A model generated the notes under the pieces. The model did not search any database and was not told where the DNA came from. It worked only from the letters and a program-made list of their open reading frames with translations. From the NCBI RefSeq assembly GCF_015461845.1, contig NZ_JACOPW010000002.1, forward strand, positions 310,001 to 374,000: DNA of 64,000 bases. The letters run 5' to 3'. The position numbers and the translations under genes were made by a program. Below are positions 43,611-54,475 of the stretch, piece after piece. The DNA comes from Pseudomonas mucoides. Its GTDB lineage: Bacteria > Pseudomonadota > Gammaproteobacteria > Pseudomonadales > Pseudomonadaceae. How positions within the stretch are numbered: the stretch's first letter is position 1; each line of letters starts with the position of its first letter.

Positions 43611-44459
43611 ATGTATGGAAAAACCCTGGTACCTACCAGAAGCAGCGCCGCGCTGCGGTTTCTGATACGCGCCGTGTTGGTGGGCGCTTGCGCAGTGGCC
43701 TGGGGCGCGGACGACGCCGTGCTGAGGGTCGAACCGCGCGTCACGATCCTCGTTTACCACCGTTTTTCGGACACGGCAGACGACTCGATGACCGTGCGCA
43801 TGAGCACCTTCGAATCGCAATTGCGTGTCCTGCGCGAGCGTGGCTACCACATCGTGCCGCTGCGTGAAGTGGTCGACTGGCTACGCGATCCCGAGGCAAC
43901 GCTACCGCCCAAGCCAGTGGCGATCACCGTCGACGACGGCCATCGTTCGGTATACGAAAAATTGCTGCCGGTGATGCTGCGAGAGCGGTTCGCGGTCACG
44001 CTCTTTATCTACCCCTCGGCGATTTCCAACGCGTCCTATGCCATGACCTGGGAGCAATTGCGTGCACTCAGGCAGACCGGGCTCGTGGATATTCAGTCGC
44101 ACACGTTCTGGCATCCCAATTTCAACGTCGAGCGCCGACACCGTTCGCCAGCAGATTTCCAGCAATTCGTTCGCACACAACTCGACAAGTCACGTCGACG
44201 TCTCGAGTCGCAAACCGGCGCCCCTGTCGACATGCTCGCGTGGCCGTTCGGTATCTACGACGACGAATTGATCACGCTCGCCGCCGATGAAGGCTATGTC
44301 GTCGGTTTGACCCTGGACGCGCGCAAGGCCGACCGGCACGCACGGCTGCTGGCGCTGCCACGCTTTCTGATGACCGACGCCTATGGCGCCAACACGTTCG
44401 CACGCCTGCTCGGCGAACCGACCACTCAGCCAGTGCCCGCCGCAGGGAGCGCGCCATGA
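43611..44459 (+). CDS. Polysaccharide deacetylase
   Basis: This 282-residue protein has an N-terminal signal or membrane segment (about residues 11-33) and then a NodB-type deacetylase domain. VTILVYHRFSD near residues 43-53 and AITVDDGHRSVYEKLLPVM near residues 104-122 contain the catalytic aspartate pair (TVDDG). IQSHTFWHPNF near residues 161-171 carries the metal-binding HxxxH. It removes acetyl groups from an extracellular or cell-wall polysaccharide. The ATG at 43611 has CAGGAG upstream. Its stop overlaps the next start (ATGA), so the module is translated together. Confidence 0.9.
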   Translation: MYGKTLVPTRSSAALRFLIRAVLVGACAVAWGADDAVLRVEPRVTILVYHRFSDTADDSMTVRMSTFESQLRVLRERGYHIVPLREVVDWLRDPEATLPPKPVAITVDDGHRSVYEKLLPVMLRERFAVTLFIYPSAISNASYAMTWEQLRALRQTGLVDIQSHTFWHPNFNVERRHRSPADFQQFVRTQLDKSRRRLESQTGAPVDMLAWPFGIYDDELITLAADEGYVVGLTLDARKADRHARLLALPRFLMTDAYGANTFARLLGEPTTQPVPAAGSAP

Positions 44460-45724
44460 CCTTGACCCGCGTCTTGAGGCGTTTGGCGATCCCGATGTTG
44501 TTCGTCGTCACGGCTTTGCTGGCTGTTCAAGCCTTGGCCTTTACCGGTGTCGTACTCGACTCGAGCACTCGTCATCCGGTGGCTGGCGCGACCATCACGA
44601 CGTTGGCCGGTGTAACCCACACCAATGAGCATGGGCAATTCGAGACGGCTCACGCGGCCCGGAGCGTCGCGGTTCGCGCCCCGGGGTATCTGCGCACCGA
44701 GGCCAAGCTGTCCGACGAGACGCCTGTGACGCTCACATTGACTCCGTTTCGTCCGAAAGCGGTTTACCTGTCGGTGTTCGGCATCACCAGTGCGACCTTG
44801 CGCAACAGGGCCGTCAGCCTTGCCGACCATACGGTGATCAATGCACTGGTCATCGACGTCAAGGGCGACCGCGGTCTGACGCCCTATCGCAGTGCCGCGC
44901 GCGAGGCAATCGGCGCAGCGGCCCGCGTGACCACCCGCGTACCACAGGCGCAGGACTTTCCTGCGCTGCTGGCCAGGCTGCATGCACAACACCTGTACCT
45001 GATCGCGCGGATTGTGGTGTTCAAAGACGACCCGCTCGCCGACGCGCATCCGCATTGGAGCGTGCACACCGCCGACGGACAACCCTGGCGGGATCGCGAA
45101 AACCTGCAATGGATGGACCCGTTTTCCCACGACGTCTGGCAGCACAATCTTGATGTCGCCGAGGAGGCGGCGCGGATGGGCTTCGATGAGATCCAGTTCG
45201 ACTACGTGCGCTTTCCCGACAAGAGCGGGCTACGCTTTGCCCTCCCGAACACCCGGGCCAACCGGACTGCGGCGATTGTCGAGTTCCTGCAGGCCGCACG
45301 CACACGGCTCGCGCCCTATAACGTCTTCATCTCGGCGGACATCTTCGGCTACGTCTGCTGGAACCTTGATGACACCGCGATCGGCCAGCAGATCGAACTG
45401 CTCGGCGCGGCGCTCGACTATATTTCTCCGATGTTGTACCCCTCCAGTTTCACGTGGGGGTTGCCGGGCTGTACCAACCCGGCCGCCGATCCCGGCCAGA
45501 TAGTCCGGCGTTCCCTGGCGGAGGCCATGCAGCGCACCGGCCTGCCGGGCGTGCGCTTTCGTCCGTGGTTGCAGGCATTTCGCGACTACGCGTTCGATCA
45601 TCGCCCGTTTGATGCGGCGGCGATCAAGGCGCAGGTTGACGCCGCCGACGCAGCCGGCACTGATGGGTGGATGCTATGGAACCCTCGCAATCACTACGAA
45701 GTCAGCGACCTGCCACAGCGTTGA
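44456..45724 (+). CDS. DUF4015-type putative glycoside hydrolase
   Basis: This 422-residue protein has a signal peptide (about residues 1-30), a carboxypeptidase-regulatory-like beta domain (TGVVLDSSTRHPVAGATITT near residues 30-49) and a TIM-barrel domain of the DUF4015 glycoside hydrolase type from about residue 100. Landmarks are PKAVYLSVFGI, INALVIDVKGDRGL and MGFDEIQFDYVRFPDKSG near residues 239-256. The aspartates in the FDYVRFPD motif are candidate catalytic residues. It overlaps the deacetylase gene by four bases and the serine hydrolase gene by one. The target is probably a bacterial polysaccharide or peptidoglycan-linked sugar. Confidence 0.8.
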   Translation: MTLTRVLRRLAIPMLFVVTALLAVQALAFTGVVLDSSTRHPVAGATITTLAGVTHTNEHGQFETAHAARSVAVRAPGYLRTEAKLSDETPVTLTLTPFRPKAVYLSVFGITSATLRNRAVSLADHTVINALVIDVKGDRGLTPYRSAAREAIGAAARVTTRVPQAQDFPALLARLHAQHLYLIARIVVFKDDPLADAHPHWSVHTADGQPWRDRENLQWMDPFSHDVWQHNLDVAEEAARMGFDEIQFDYVRFPDKSGLRFALPNTRANRTAAIVEFLQAARTRLAPYNVFISADIFGYVCWNLDDTAIGQQIELLGAALDYISPMLYPSSFTWGLPGCTNPAADPGQIVRRSLAEAMQRTGLPGVRFRPWLQAFRDYAFDHRPFDAAAIKAQVDAADAAGTDGWMLWNPRNHYEVSDLPQR

Positions 45725-48066
45725 TGGGTGCGCTGAAGCACTGGACGCTGCTGCTCGGCATGGCGACGGCGGCGCAGATGACGAGTGCCAGCGATCTTGA
45801 TGCGCCGACACGCCTGCAAGCCGCACAGATCGTCGACACACAGATTGCCGCCGGACGACTTCCAGGTGCCGTTGTTCTGATCGGGGATTCCACACAGGTG
45901 CTGTATCGCCAAGCCTTCGGACAACGCAAGACGACGCCCTCCCCCGAACCGATGACGCTGGACACCGAGTTCGATCTTGCGTCGTTGACCAAGGTCATCG
46001 CGACGACCACGGCGATTATGCAACTGGCCGAAGCGGGCCGCCTCGATCTGGACGCACCCGTTGCCCGGTATTGGCCTGCATTTGCGATGCAAGGCAAAAA
46101 CGCGGTGACGGTGCGTGAGCTGCTTGCCCATACCTCCGGGCTAGCGCCAGACTTGCCTGCGCGGCCCCCGCAGCCCGGCCGGAAAGCCGTATTGAGTGCG
46201 ATCGCGGCGCAGCATCCGCGCAGCGCGCCCGGTGAACGCGTGCTCTACAGTGACCTGAATTTCGTGGTGCTCGGCGAGCTGGTCGAGCGCATCACTCACC
46301 TCCCGCTGGACGCGTATTGCCGTGTTCACATCTTCGGCCCGCTCGGTATGCACGACACGGTCTTCATGCCGGACGCCGGTCGAGCGGCACGCAGTGCACC
46401 GACCATCGCCAACAAGGCCGGCATCCTTCGCGGGCGCGTGCACGATCCCACGGCCCGCTGGATGGGCGGCGTTTCCGGTAACGCGGGGCTGTTTTCCACC
46501 GCGGACGACCTCGCCCGCTTCGCGCAAATGATGCTCAACAACGGGCGCGCAGGCTCCGTGCGCATTCTGCGACCCGAGAGCATCGCCGCACTGGCGGCGG
46601 CGTCCTCACCGCTCGCGGCCGTGCCGTGGCGCGGCCTCGGCTGGGAACTGGCCGCACCACTCGTGCAGAATCATGACCGCCTGCCGCCGATTGGCGTCAT
46701 CGGCCACACGGGCTATACCGGTACGGGCCTATGGATCGATCGGGTAACACGCCAGTTCATTGTCATCCTGACCAACCGTGTGTACCCGGACGACCGCGGT
46801 GATGCTCGCCCGCTTCGTGCGCAGCTGCTCGCGTTACTGGCAAGCCGAGCCGTGCCTGTGAGTGCTGCACAGATCGGTCGGTCGTTGCCGTCAGCCTTGC
46901 CGGCGCTGCATGAAGCCAATCGCCTGCCGGCCTCGACCGGCCCAGTGCAGACCGGCATTGACGTGCTGGAAGCGCAGCGGTTTGCGCCGCTCGCTGGCCT
47001 GCGCGTGGGGTTGATCACCAATCGCAGCGGTTTTGACGCCGAGGGCAGGCGCACCGTCGACGTACTCGCGCATGCGCCAGGCGTCACGCTGGCGGCGCTG
47101 TTCTCGCCGGAACACGGGCTTGATACCGATGTGGATGAACGGGTCGGTGACACCCGCGACGCGGCGACGGGCCTCACCGTACACAGCCTGTACGGCGCAA
47201 CGCAGCGTTTCCCGGTGGGGTCACTTCGTGGACTCGATGCGCTGATCTTTGACATACAAGACGCCGGCGTGCGTTTCTTCACCTATGAAACGACGCTCGG
47301 CTACGCGCTGGAAGCCGCCGCGGCGCGAGGCATTCCATTGTTTGTGCTGGATCGGCCCGATCCGCTCGGTGCACAGCGCTTCGGCGGTCCGGTGCTGGAC
47401 AGCCTCCGCGAATCGTTCACGGGCTATTTTCCTGCGCCGCTTCAACCCGGCATGACGGTCGGTGAACTGGCGACTCTATTCAATCGCAATAAACACATTG
47501 GCGCGGACCTGCGCGTGGTGCCGATGCAGGGCTATCGACGCACAATGACGTTTACCGACACCGGTCTCGGTTGGGTGCCGCTATCGCCGAACCTGCGCAC
47601 ACTGTCCCAACTCGATCTGTACCCGGATGTCGGGTTGCTCGAAGGCGCGAATGTGAGTGTCGGGCGCGGCACGCCGCATCCGTTCGAGTGGATCGGCGCG
47701 CCGTGGATCGACGCGACCCGCCTGGCAACCGCCCTGAATGCGCTGGATGCCGGCGCGCATTTTGCGCCACTCGACTTCGTCCCCACCGACTCCACCTGGC
47801 GCGGTCAACTCTGTCATGGGGTGAGTATTACGCGCGACGCAGCTTCCGAGCGGCGCCCCGTGGCAAGCCTGGGACTGGCACTGCTCGCCACATTGCACCG
47901 GCTCTATCCCGATACGTTCAAGCTGGCGGCAACGCGCGGTTCGATCGGCTCGCAAACCGTGTGGCAAGCGATTCACGACGGTGCTACACCGGATGCAGCG
48001 CAAGCACTCGACGCTGCGGCGCTTGCGCGCTTCGCACGACTGCGGCAGCAAAACCTGCTTTATTGA
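45724..48066 (+). CDS. Serine hydrolase fused to a NamZ-type (DUF1343) domain
   Basis: This 780-residue secreted protein joins two domains. After a signal peptide, residues of about 30-380 form a beta-lactamase-like serine hydrolase: FDLASLTKVIATTT gives the SxxK motif (S-L-T-K), YSDLNFVVLG the tyrosine motif, and GHTGYTGTGLWID the HTG motif. Residues of about 400-780 match the DUF1343/NamZ exo-beta-N-acetylmuramidase family, with RVGLITNRSGFDAEGRRTVD, SPEHGLDT and IFDIQDAGVRFFTYETTLGY. NamZ releases MurNAc ends during peptidoglycan recycling. The start overlaps the upstream stop (TGATG); frames 5' of it belong to the previous gene. Confidence 0.85.
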   Translation: MGALKHWTLLLGMATAAQMTSASDLDAPTRLQAAQIVDTQIAAGRLPGAVVLIGDSTQVLYRQAFGQRKTTPSPEPMTLDTEFDLASLTKVIATTTAIMQLAEAGRLDLDAPVARYWPAFAMQGKNAVTVRELLAHTSGLAPDLPARPPQPGRKAVLSAIAAQHPRSAPGERVLYSDLNFVVLGELVERITHLPLDAYCRVHIFGPLGMHDTVFMPDAGRAARSAPTIANKAGILRGRVHDPTARWMGGVSGNAGLFSTADDLARFAQMMLNNGRAGSVRILRPESIAALAAASSPLAAVPWRGLGWELAAPLVQNHDRLPPIGVIGHTGYTGTGLWIDRVTRQFIVILTNRVYPDDRGDARPLRAQLLALLASRAVPVSAAQIGRSLPSALPALHEANRLPASTGPVQTGIDVLEAQRFAPLAGLRVGLITNRSGFDAEGRRTVDVLAHAPGVTLAALFSPEHGLDTDVDERVGDTRDAATGLTVHSLYGATQRFPVGSLRGLDALIFDIQDAGVRFFTYETTLGYALEAAAARGIPLFVLDRPDPLGAQRFGGPVLDSLRESFTGYFPAPLQPGMTVGELATLFNRNKHIGADLRVVPMQGYRRTMTFTDTGLGWVPLSPNLRTLSQLDLYPDVGLLEGANVSVGRGTPHPFEWIGAPWIDATRLATALNALDAGAHFAPLDFVPTDSTWRGQLCHGVSITRDAASERRPVASLGLALLATLHRLYPDTFKLAATRGSIGSQTVWQAIHDGATPDAAQALDAAALARFARLRQQNLLY

Positions 48067-48152
48067 GTGTGAGTACGGACGTCAATCCCTGTGAGTGAGA
48101 GCCTCCATCGTGCAGCCCGCAATCGCTGCCGGGCGGCCACTGTTCGGGACCT

Positions 48153-48395
48153 TCATCCCTTTTTCCCCAGGTAGGTGATGAGTTTGTCCAGGGTGTCCAC
48201 TTGCTGGTAATCGCTTTCAGGAATTGCAATGCCCAGACTGCGGTTCAGCGCTTCGATGAAACGAAGCCAATCCATGGAATCCAGATCAACCTCTTCGCGT
48301 AGCGACCGATCGGGTCGCAGCTGCTCGATCTCAAGTTCCGGGGCAATGCCTTTCAAGGCTTTCCAGACTTCATCGCGGATCATGTTCGGGTTCAT
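48153..48395 (-). CDS. Acyl carrier protein
   Basis: This 80-residue acidic protein is an acyl carrier. VDLDSMDWLRFIEALNRSLG near residues 37-56 contains the phosphopantetheine serine in the DSMD motif, followed by a helix with GIAIPESDYQQVDTLDKLI. It lies directly after the E2 gene in a 2-oxoacid dehydrogenase operon, an unusual place for a carrier protein. It starts with ATG at 48395 with GAGGAGAGG upstream. It probably accepts acetyl or acyl groups from the complex or from the acetyl-CoA synthetase, which is inference. Confidence 0.88.
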   Translation of the reverse strand: MNPNMIRDEVWKALKGIAPELEIEQLRPDRSLREEVDLDSMDWLRFIEALNRSLGIAIPESDYQQVDTLDKLITYLGKKG

Positions 48396-48406
48396 GTGTC
48401 CTCTCC

Positions 48407-49522
48407 TCAAAGCGCCTCTGGCGTCTGCAACAAGCGTCGGACTTCGCCCAGAAAACGTGCGCCGTAGTGACCGTCGCTGACTCGATGATCGGCGGACAAA
48501 CTGCTAATGACCGTCGGCATCACACACAACTGGCCGTCTTTCACCCAGGGCCGCTCAGTGATCCGACCGAAACCGACCAAGGCCACCTGGGGCGGATAGA
48601 TCACCCCTAATACGCTGTCCACGCCCTGATCGCCGAGTTGAGTGACCGTCATGCCGGCGCCTCCCAGCTCGGAGCTGCGCAGGGATCCGCTGCGGGCGCG
48701 CTCGACCAGGCTGGCCAGTTCACTCATTAACTGCGTCAGGGAGGTGTCCGCCACATGATGCAGAACCGGGGCGACCAGGCCCCCCTGGCGCAAGGTGATT
48801 GCCACCCCAAGGTCGGTATCGAGTGCGGGCTTGAAGGCGTTATCCAGCCAGAAACCATTGAGCTGAGGATACTCGCGCAAGGCCAGCGCCACCGCCTTGA
48901 GCAGCAAGACGCTGGGCAGCAGGCGTTCCTGAAGTGTGCTTTGCGCATTGTGTACCTGCAGCCACGCCATGACGTTATCCAGGGCGACGGTTTCGCTGAG
49001 GTAGTAATGGGGAATCTCGCGTTTTGATCGGCTCATGGCTGCGGCGATGGCGTGCCGCATGGCCTGATCGGGGTCTGGAGGGTGCGTCACACGGGCAGCG
49101 GTCTCGATGTCCTCCAGGGTAATGACACCCTGTGGACCATGGCCTTTTACATCACCGGCACTGACCCCTAACTCGGCAGCACGCTTGCGCGCCGCTGGAG
49201 AAACCCGCGGGCGCCTGCCCGCCGGGGCTTGCTCTTCGATCAGCAGAGGTGCCGCTGTCGTTCGTCGTGCACTTTGCGGATTTTCGCCCGGTTCCAACAA
49301 TCGGGCGATGGCGGTACCGACCGGTACTTTGGCGCCGACATCGATCAGCAGTTGCGACACCGTGCCGTCATGCCAGCACTCGACATCGATGGCGGCCTTG
49401 GCGGTATCGACGACGGCAATCACCTGACCTGGCTTGACCACATCGCCCGGATGGACTTTCCACTCCAGCAACGTGCCTTCATCCATATCAGCCCCCAGAG
49501 AGGGCAACTTGAACTCGATCAT
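48407..49522 (-). CDS. Dihydrolipoamide acyltransferase (E2 component)
   Basis: This 371-residue protein is an E2 core of a 2-oxoacid dehydrogenase. The single lipoyl domain (residues 1-80) has VVDTAKAAIDVE with the lipoylated lysine, the peripheral subunit-binding domain (about residues 105-150) has SPAARKRAAELG, and the catalytic domain ends in SLSADHRVSDGHYGARFL with the histidine-aspartate motif. The number of lipoyl domains is small for a PDH E2 but normal for acetoin or branched-chain types. It starts 47 bases after the E1-beta stop. No E3 gene is beside it, so a shared lipoamide dehydrogenase elsewhere must be used. Confidence 0.92.
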   Translation of the reverse strand: MIEFKLPSLGADMDEGTLLEWKVHPGDVVKPGQVIAVVDTAKAAIDVECWHDGTVSQLLIDVGAKVPVGTAIARLLEPGENPQSARRTTAAPLLIEEQAPAGRRPRVSPAARKRAAELGVSAGDVKGHGPQGVITLEDIETAARVTHPPDPDQAMRHAIAAAMSRSKREIPHYYLSETVALDNVMAWLQVHNAQSTLQERLLPSVLLLKAVALALREYPQLNGFWLDNAFKPALDTDLGVAITLRQGGLVAPVLHHVADTSLTQLMSELASLVERARSGSLRSSELGGAGMTVTQLGDQGVDSVLGVIYPPQVALVGFGRITERPWVKDGQLCVMPTVISSLSADHRVSDGHYGARFLGEVRRLLQTPEAL

Positions 49523-49569
49523 CGTTTACCCTCCGCGTCTGATACTCGAACGCGCCATTGTCATTGCGC

Positions 49570-50556
49570 TCACCCGGATGTCCCCTGGCACAACTCATGA
49601 GCGGCCGCGACGATCGTCGACACTTGTGGCAGGGCCGCCTCTTCCAGATGCCGGGGATAAGGGATCGGCACCTCGGCGCTGCACACCCGTGCCGGTGGAG
49701 CATCCAGCTCGAAAAAGCCTTGTTCAATGATCCGCGTAATGATCTCGGCAGATAGGCTGCCGCTGCGCCATCCCTCATCGACCACCAGGGCGCGACGGGT
49801 TTTGCAGACTGAAGCCATCAGCGTCTGGTCGTCCAGAGGGCGCAGGACCCGCAGGTCGATGACTTCGCAATCAATGCCCTCCCCGGCCAGCACCTGCGCT
49901 GCCTCCAGGGTTTTGCCGAGAGTGCCGCCATACGTGATCAGGGTCAGGTCCTTGCCAGCACGGCGTACCTTGGCAGAGCTGATGTCCACTGCCTCCCAAT
50001 CGCCCGCATCACCCTCCAGGTTATAGAGCTGGGCGTGTTCGAATATCAGCACCGGGTCTGGGTCCAGCAGCGCGGGCCGGAGCATGCCGCGCGCATCTTC
50101 GATGGTCGCCGGAGCGAGGATTTTCAACCCGGGAATATGGGCGTACCAACCCTCCAGACTGTGCGAGTGCTGCGCTGCAAGCTGGCGTCCGGCACCGGTC
50201 GCCATGCGCACGACCAAGGGCACGGAGAACTGTCCGCCGGACATGTGCCTCAAGGCGGCCGCCGTATTCATCAAAGGATCGAGTGCGAGCAGACTGAAAT
50301 TCACGGTCATGATTTCGACAATCGGCCGCATGCCCCCCAATGCCGCCCCTATACCGGCGCCCACGAAACCCAGCTCGGACAACGGCGTGTCTCGAATGCG
50401 CTCGGGGCCGAACGCCTCAAGCAACCCCAGGGAGACGGCATAGCTGCCACCGTAGCGACCCACGTCTTCGCCCATCAGAAATACCCGTGGGTCCTGCTGC
50501 AGCGCCTCACGCATGGCCTCGCGTAGCGCTTCGCGATAGGTCATGCGAATGCTCAT
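49570..50556 (-). CDS. 2-oxoacid dehydrogenase E1 component, beta subunit
   Basis: This 328-residue protein is the E1-beta subunit of a pyruvate/acetoin/branched-chain dehydrogenase. [19 protein letters not shown] near residues 28-46 and [19 protein letters not shown] near residues 55-73 bind the thiamine cofactor, and [15 protein letters not shown] is conserved downstream. [15 protein letters not shown] and the ending [12 protein letters not shown] are typical of the C-terminal domain. Its start overlaps the E1-alpha stop by four bases (ATGA), so the two subunits are coupled. The substrate may be acetoin or pyruvate; the motifs do not decide. Confidence 0.93.
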   Translation of the reverse strand: MSIRMTYREALREAMREALQQDPRVFLMGEDVGRYGGSYAVSLGLLEAFGPERIRDTPLSELGFVGAGIGAALGGMRPIVEIMTVNFSLLALDPLMNTAAALRHMSGGQFSVPLVVRMATGAGRQLAAQHSHSLEGWYAHIPGLKILAPATIEDARGMLRPALLDPDPVLIFEHAQLYNLEGDAGDWEAVDISSAKVRRAGKDLTLITYGGTLGKTLEAAQVLAGEGIDCEVIDLRVLRPLDDQTLMASVCKTRRALVVDEGWRSGSLSAEIITRIIEQGFFELDAPPARVCSAEVPIPYPRHLEEAALPQVSTIVAAAHELCQGTSG

Positions 50557-51532
50557 GGCGCCACCGTTGGGGTGTATACATCAAGAGACAAATCCTCGAG
50601 TGGCTCCAGGCGACCGCTTTCGGCATACGTCACGGCGGCTTCCACTTCCGCGTCCACCTGGGTCAGGATCGCCAGAAATCCGGGCTCGTCCAAAAGACCT
50701 TGCGCCTTAAGCTGTGCACTGTACGTATGGATCGGCCCATGGGTCTTCCATTGCTCCACCTCGTCCTTGTCACGATACAGCTGCGGGTCGAACATCGAGT
50801 GGGCACGAAACCGATAGGTGCGAAACTCCAGAAAAAAAGGCCCACGCCCCGCGCGGATGTGTTCAACCGCATCACGAGCGGCTTCATACACCGCGATCAC
50901 GTCCATGCCATCCACGGACCGGGTATCAACTTTGTAGGCCGAGGCTTTCGCACACAGGTCAGTTTGCGATTGCGAACGGTCCAGGGCAGTCCCCATCGCA
51001 TAGAGGTTGTTTTCGCAGCAAAACAGCATCGGCAGCTGCCACAATGCCGCCAGGTTGATGGACTCATGGAAGGCCCCTTCCGCCATCGCGCCTTCACCAA
51101 AAAAACAGGCACAGAGACGCGATCCACCTTGCATGCGTTCAGCAAGCGCCAGGCCGACCGTCAGTGGCAAGCCACCCGCCACAATGGCATTGCCGCCGTA
51201 GAATCGCGTAGTGGCATCAAACAAATGCATAGAACCGCCGCGTCCCCGCGAGCATCCTTCCTGGCGCCCATACATCTCGGCCATGATGGCTTTCATGGGG
51301 ACGCCCTTGATCAGCGCGTGGCCATGTTCGCGATACGTCGCGACCACCGCATCGTTGGCGGCCAGCGCATGGAGCACGCCGACCGCTACCGCTTCTTCAC
51401 CAATGTACAGGTGCAGGAAGCCACGAATCTTGCCCTCCCCATACAACTCGCCAGCCCGCTCCTCAAGACGGCGGATGCGCACCATGTCACGCAGCAAATC
51501 GAGCGAAATGTCCCGGGAACGCGGTGGTAGGC

Positions 51533-51536
<4 letters not shown>
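50553..51536 (-). CDS. 2-oxoacid dehydrogenase E1 component, alpha subunit
   Basis: This 327-residue protein is the thiamine diphosphate-dependent E1-alpha subunit. The motif [20 protein letters not shown] near residues 149-168, followed by [10 protein letters not shown], is the classical cofactor-binding GDG-type region (here GEG). [13 protein letters not shown] near residues 70-82 and [14 protein letters not shown] near residues 95-108 are typical. It overlaps the acetyl-CoA synthetase stop by four bases and the E1-beta start by four, so translation is coupled along the operon. Relatives of closest pattern are acetoin or pyruvate dehydrogenases. Confidence 0.93.
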
Positions 51537-53296
<1,760 letters not shown>

Positions 53297-53327
53297 GATC
53301 GCCCCCTTGAGTCGTCATCGGTCCGTC

Positions 53328-54215
53328 CTAGACCGCCAGGACGCTGCAGGGCACCTGATACAAAATATGTTCGGTCGTGCTGCCCAGCAGTTTCTCCATC
53401 CCGTGGTATTGGACTCTGCCCATCACGATCACATCCACGTTGTGCTTGTCGGCGAACTCGCTCAGCGCCGAAACGGGATGTCCCAGAATGAAATGCCGAC
53501 GGTTGGCAGGCACACCGTACCGACCGGCGAATGTCAGGAACGATTTTTCCAGCTCTTTGCGCAGCCCCTTGGTCAGCTCCGACAGTTTCAAGCCACCGCC
53601 CAATTCCTCCAGGTAGTCTTCCGTAATGTCATAGGCATACAACAGGTGCAACTCGGCATCACACTGTATGGCGAGGCTGGAAGCCTGTTGGATAATCCGG
53701 TCATTCAATTCGCTGTTCTCGGGCCCAACCGCCGAAGCATCAACCGCCGCCACGATCTTGAGCGGCAAGGCATGGTGCGCCCCACCCACCAGATAAACCG
53801 GTACCGGACAGTGGCGCAGCAAGTGCCAGTCCAGGGGGGTGAACAACGTGCGCTTGAGCGCTGATTCATGCTGGATTTCCTTAATCAACAGGTCGGGTTG
53901 CAACTCCTTGACGTGATCCAGGATGTCTTGCTCCACGTCATCCGCCCACGCCACCTCGGTGGTCACCTCGACCCCTTTGGCACGCAGTTGTCTGGCCTGG
54001 TCTTTCAGCCAGTCGCGATGGTCCTGCAGGTAACGCTCTCGAGCCTTTTCCCGGTCGCCTTCTTCAAGCAGCGGCAACAATTTCAACGTCGGGATCAACG
54101 CCGCAATATGCAGACATGCACCGCTGGCCTTGGCGAGCGCTGCTGCATGGTCGATTGCCGGAGAATGGCGCAGCGCCAGGTGGATGATGAGTAACAACCG
54201 TTGATACTGGCTCAT
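53328..54215 (-). CDS. Universal stress protein, two UspA domains (copy 4)
   Basis: This 295-residue protein has two UspA domains and starts MSQYQRLLLIIHLALRHSPA. The second domain begins near residue 150 (KIVAAVDASAVG), with MGRVQYHGMEKLLGSTTEH near the end. It is a close paralogue of copy 2 at 31 kb, and their upstream regions also match. It is the first gene of an operon with acetyl-CoA synthetase and the dehydrogenase genes. The ATG at 54215 lies after GGAG in the leader shared with copy 2. A perfect Anr box is centred about 130 bases upstream. Confidence 0.92.
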   Translation of the reverse strand: MSQYQRLLLIIHLALRHSPAIDHAAALAKASGACLHIAALIPTLKLLPLLEEGDREKARERYLQDHRDWLKDQARQLRAKGVEVTTEVAWADDVEQDILDHVKELQPDLLIKEIQHESALKRTLFTPLDWHLLRHCPVPVYLVGGAHHALPLKIVAAVDASAVGPENSELNDRIIQQASSLAIQCDAELHLLYAYDITEDYLEELGGGLKLSELTKGLRKELEKSFLTFAGRYGVPANRRHFILGHPVSALSEFADKHNVDVIVMGRVQYHGMEKLLGSTTEHILYQVPCSVLAV

Positions 54216-54338
54216 GGTCTGACTCCAGGCAGAGGGCTTCAACGCTTGCCGCTGATCCTCGCGGAACTCAGCCGTTGCGTCGACGCCGGACCCAGTACCA
54301 GCGTTGATTCAGGTTGCTCCGCTGGAATGTGCCAGACG

Positions 54339-54352
54339 TTGATAAATATCAA
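54339..54352. promoter_or_regulatory. Perfect Anr/FNR box upstream of USP copy 4 operon
   Basis: TTGATAAATATCAA matches the consensus fully, centred about 131 bases upstream of the universal stress protein start. Confidence 0.8.
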
Positions 54353-54400
54353 AAACCGGCGTGAAGCCCACAAGACGCGCAGCCTTTCATTCCACCGCAC

Positions 54401-54414
54401 TTGATCAATATCAA
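54401..54414. promoter_or_regulatory. Perfect Anr/FNR box upstream of the kinase-like gene
   Basis: TTGATCAATATCAA matches fully and is identical to the box at 32030-32043. It is centred about 68 bases upstream of the kinase-like gene. Confidence 0.8.
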
Positions 54415-54475
54415 TCGGAGCGGGCCTTCCCTTCTTCACACTGCCGAAAAGTCCGCAGACGGCGTGGAGGCGAGA

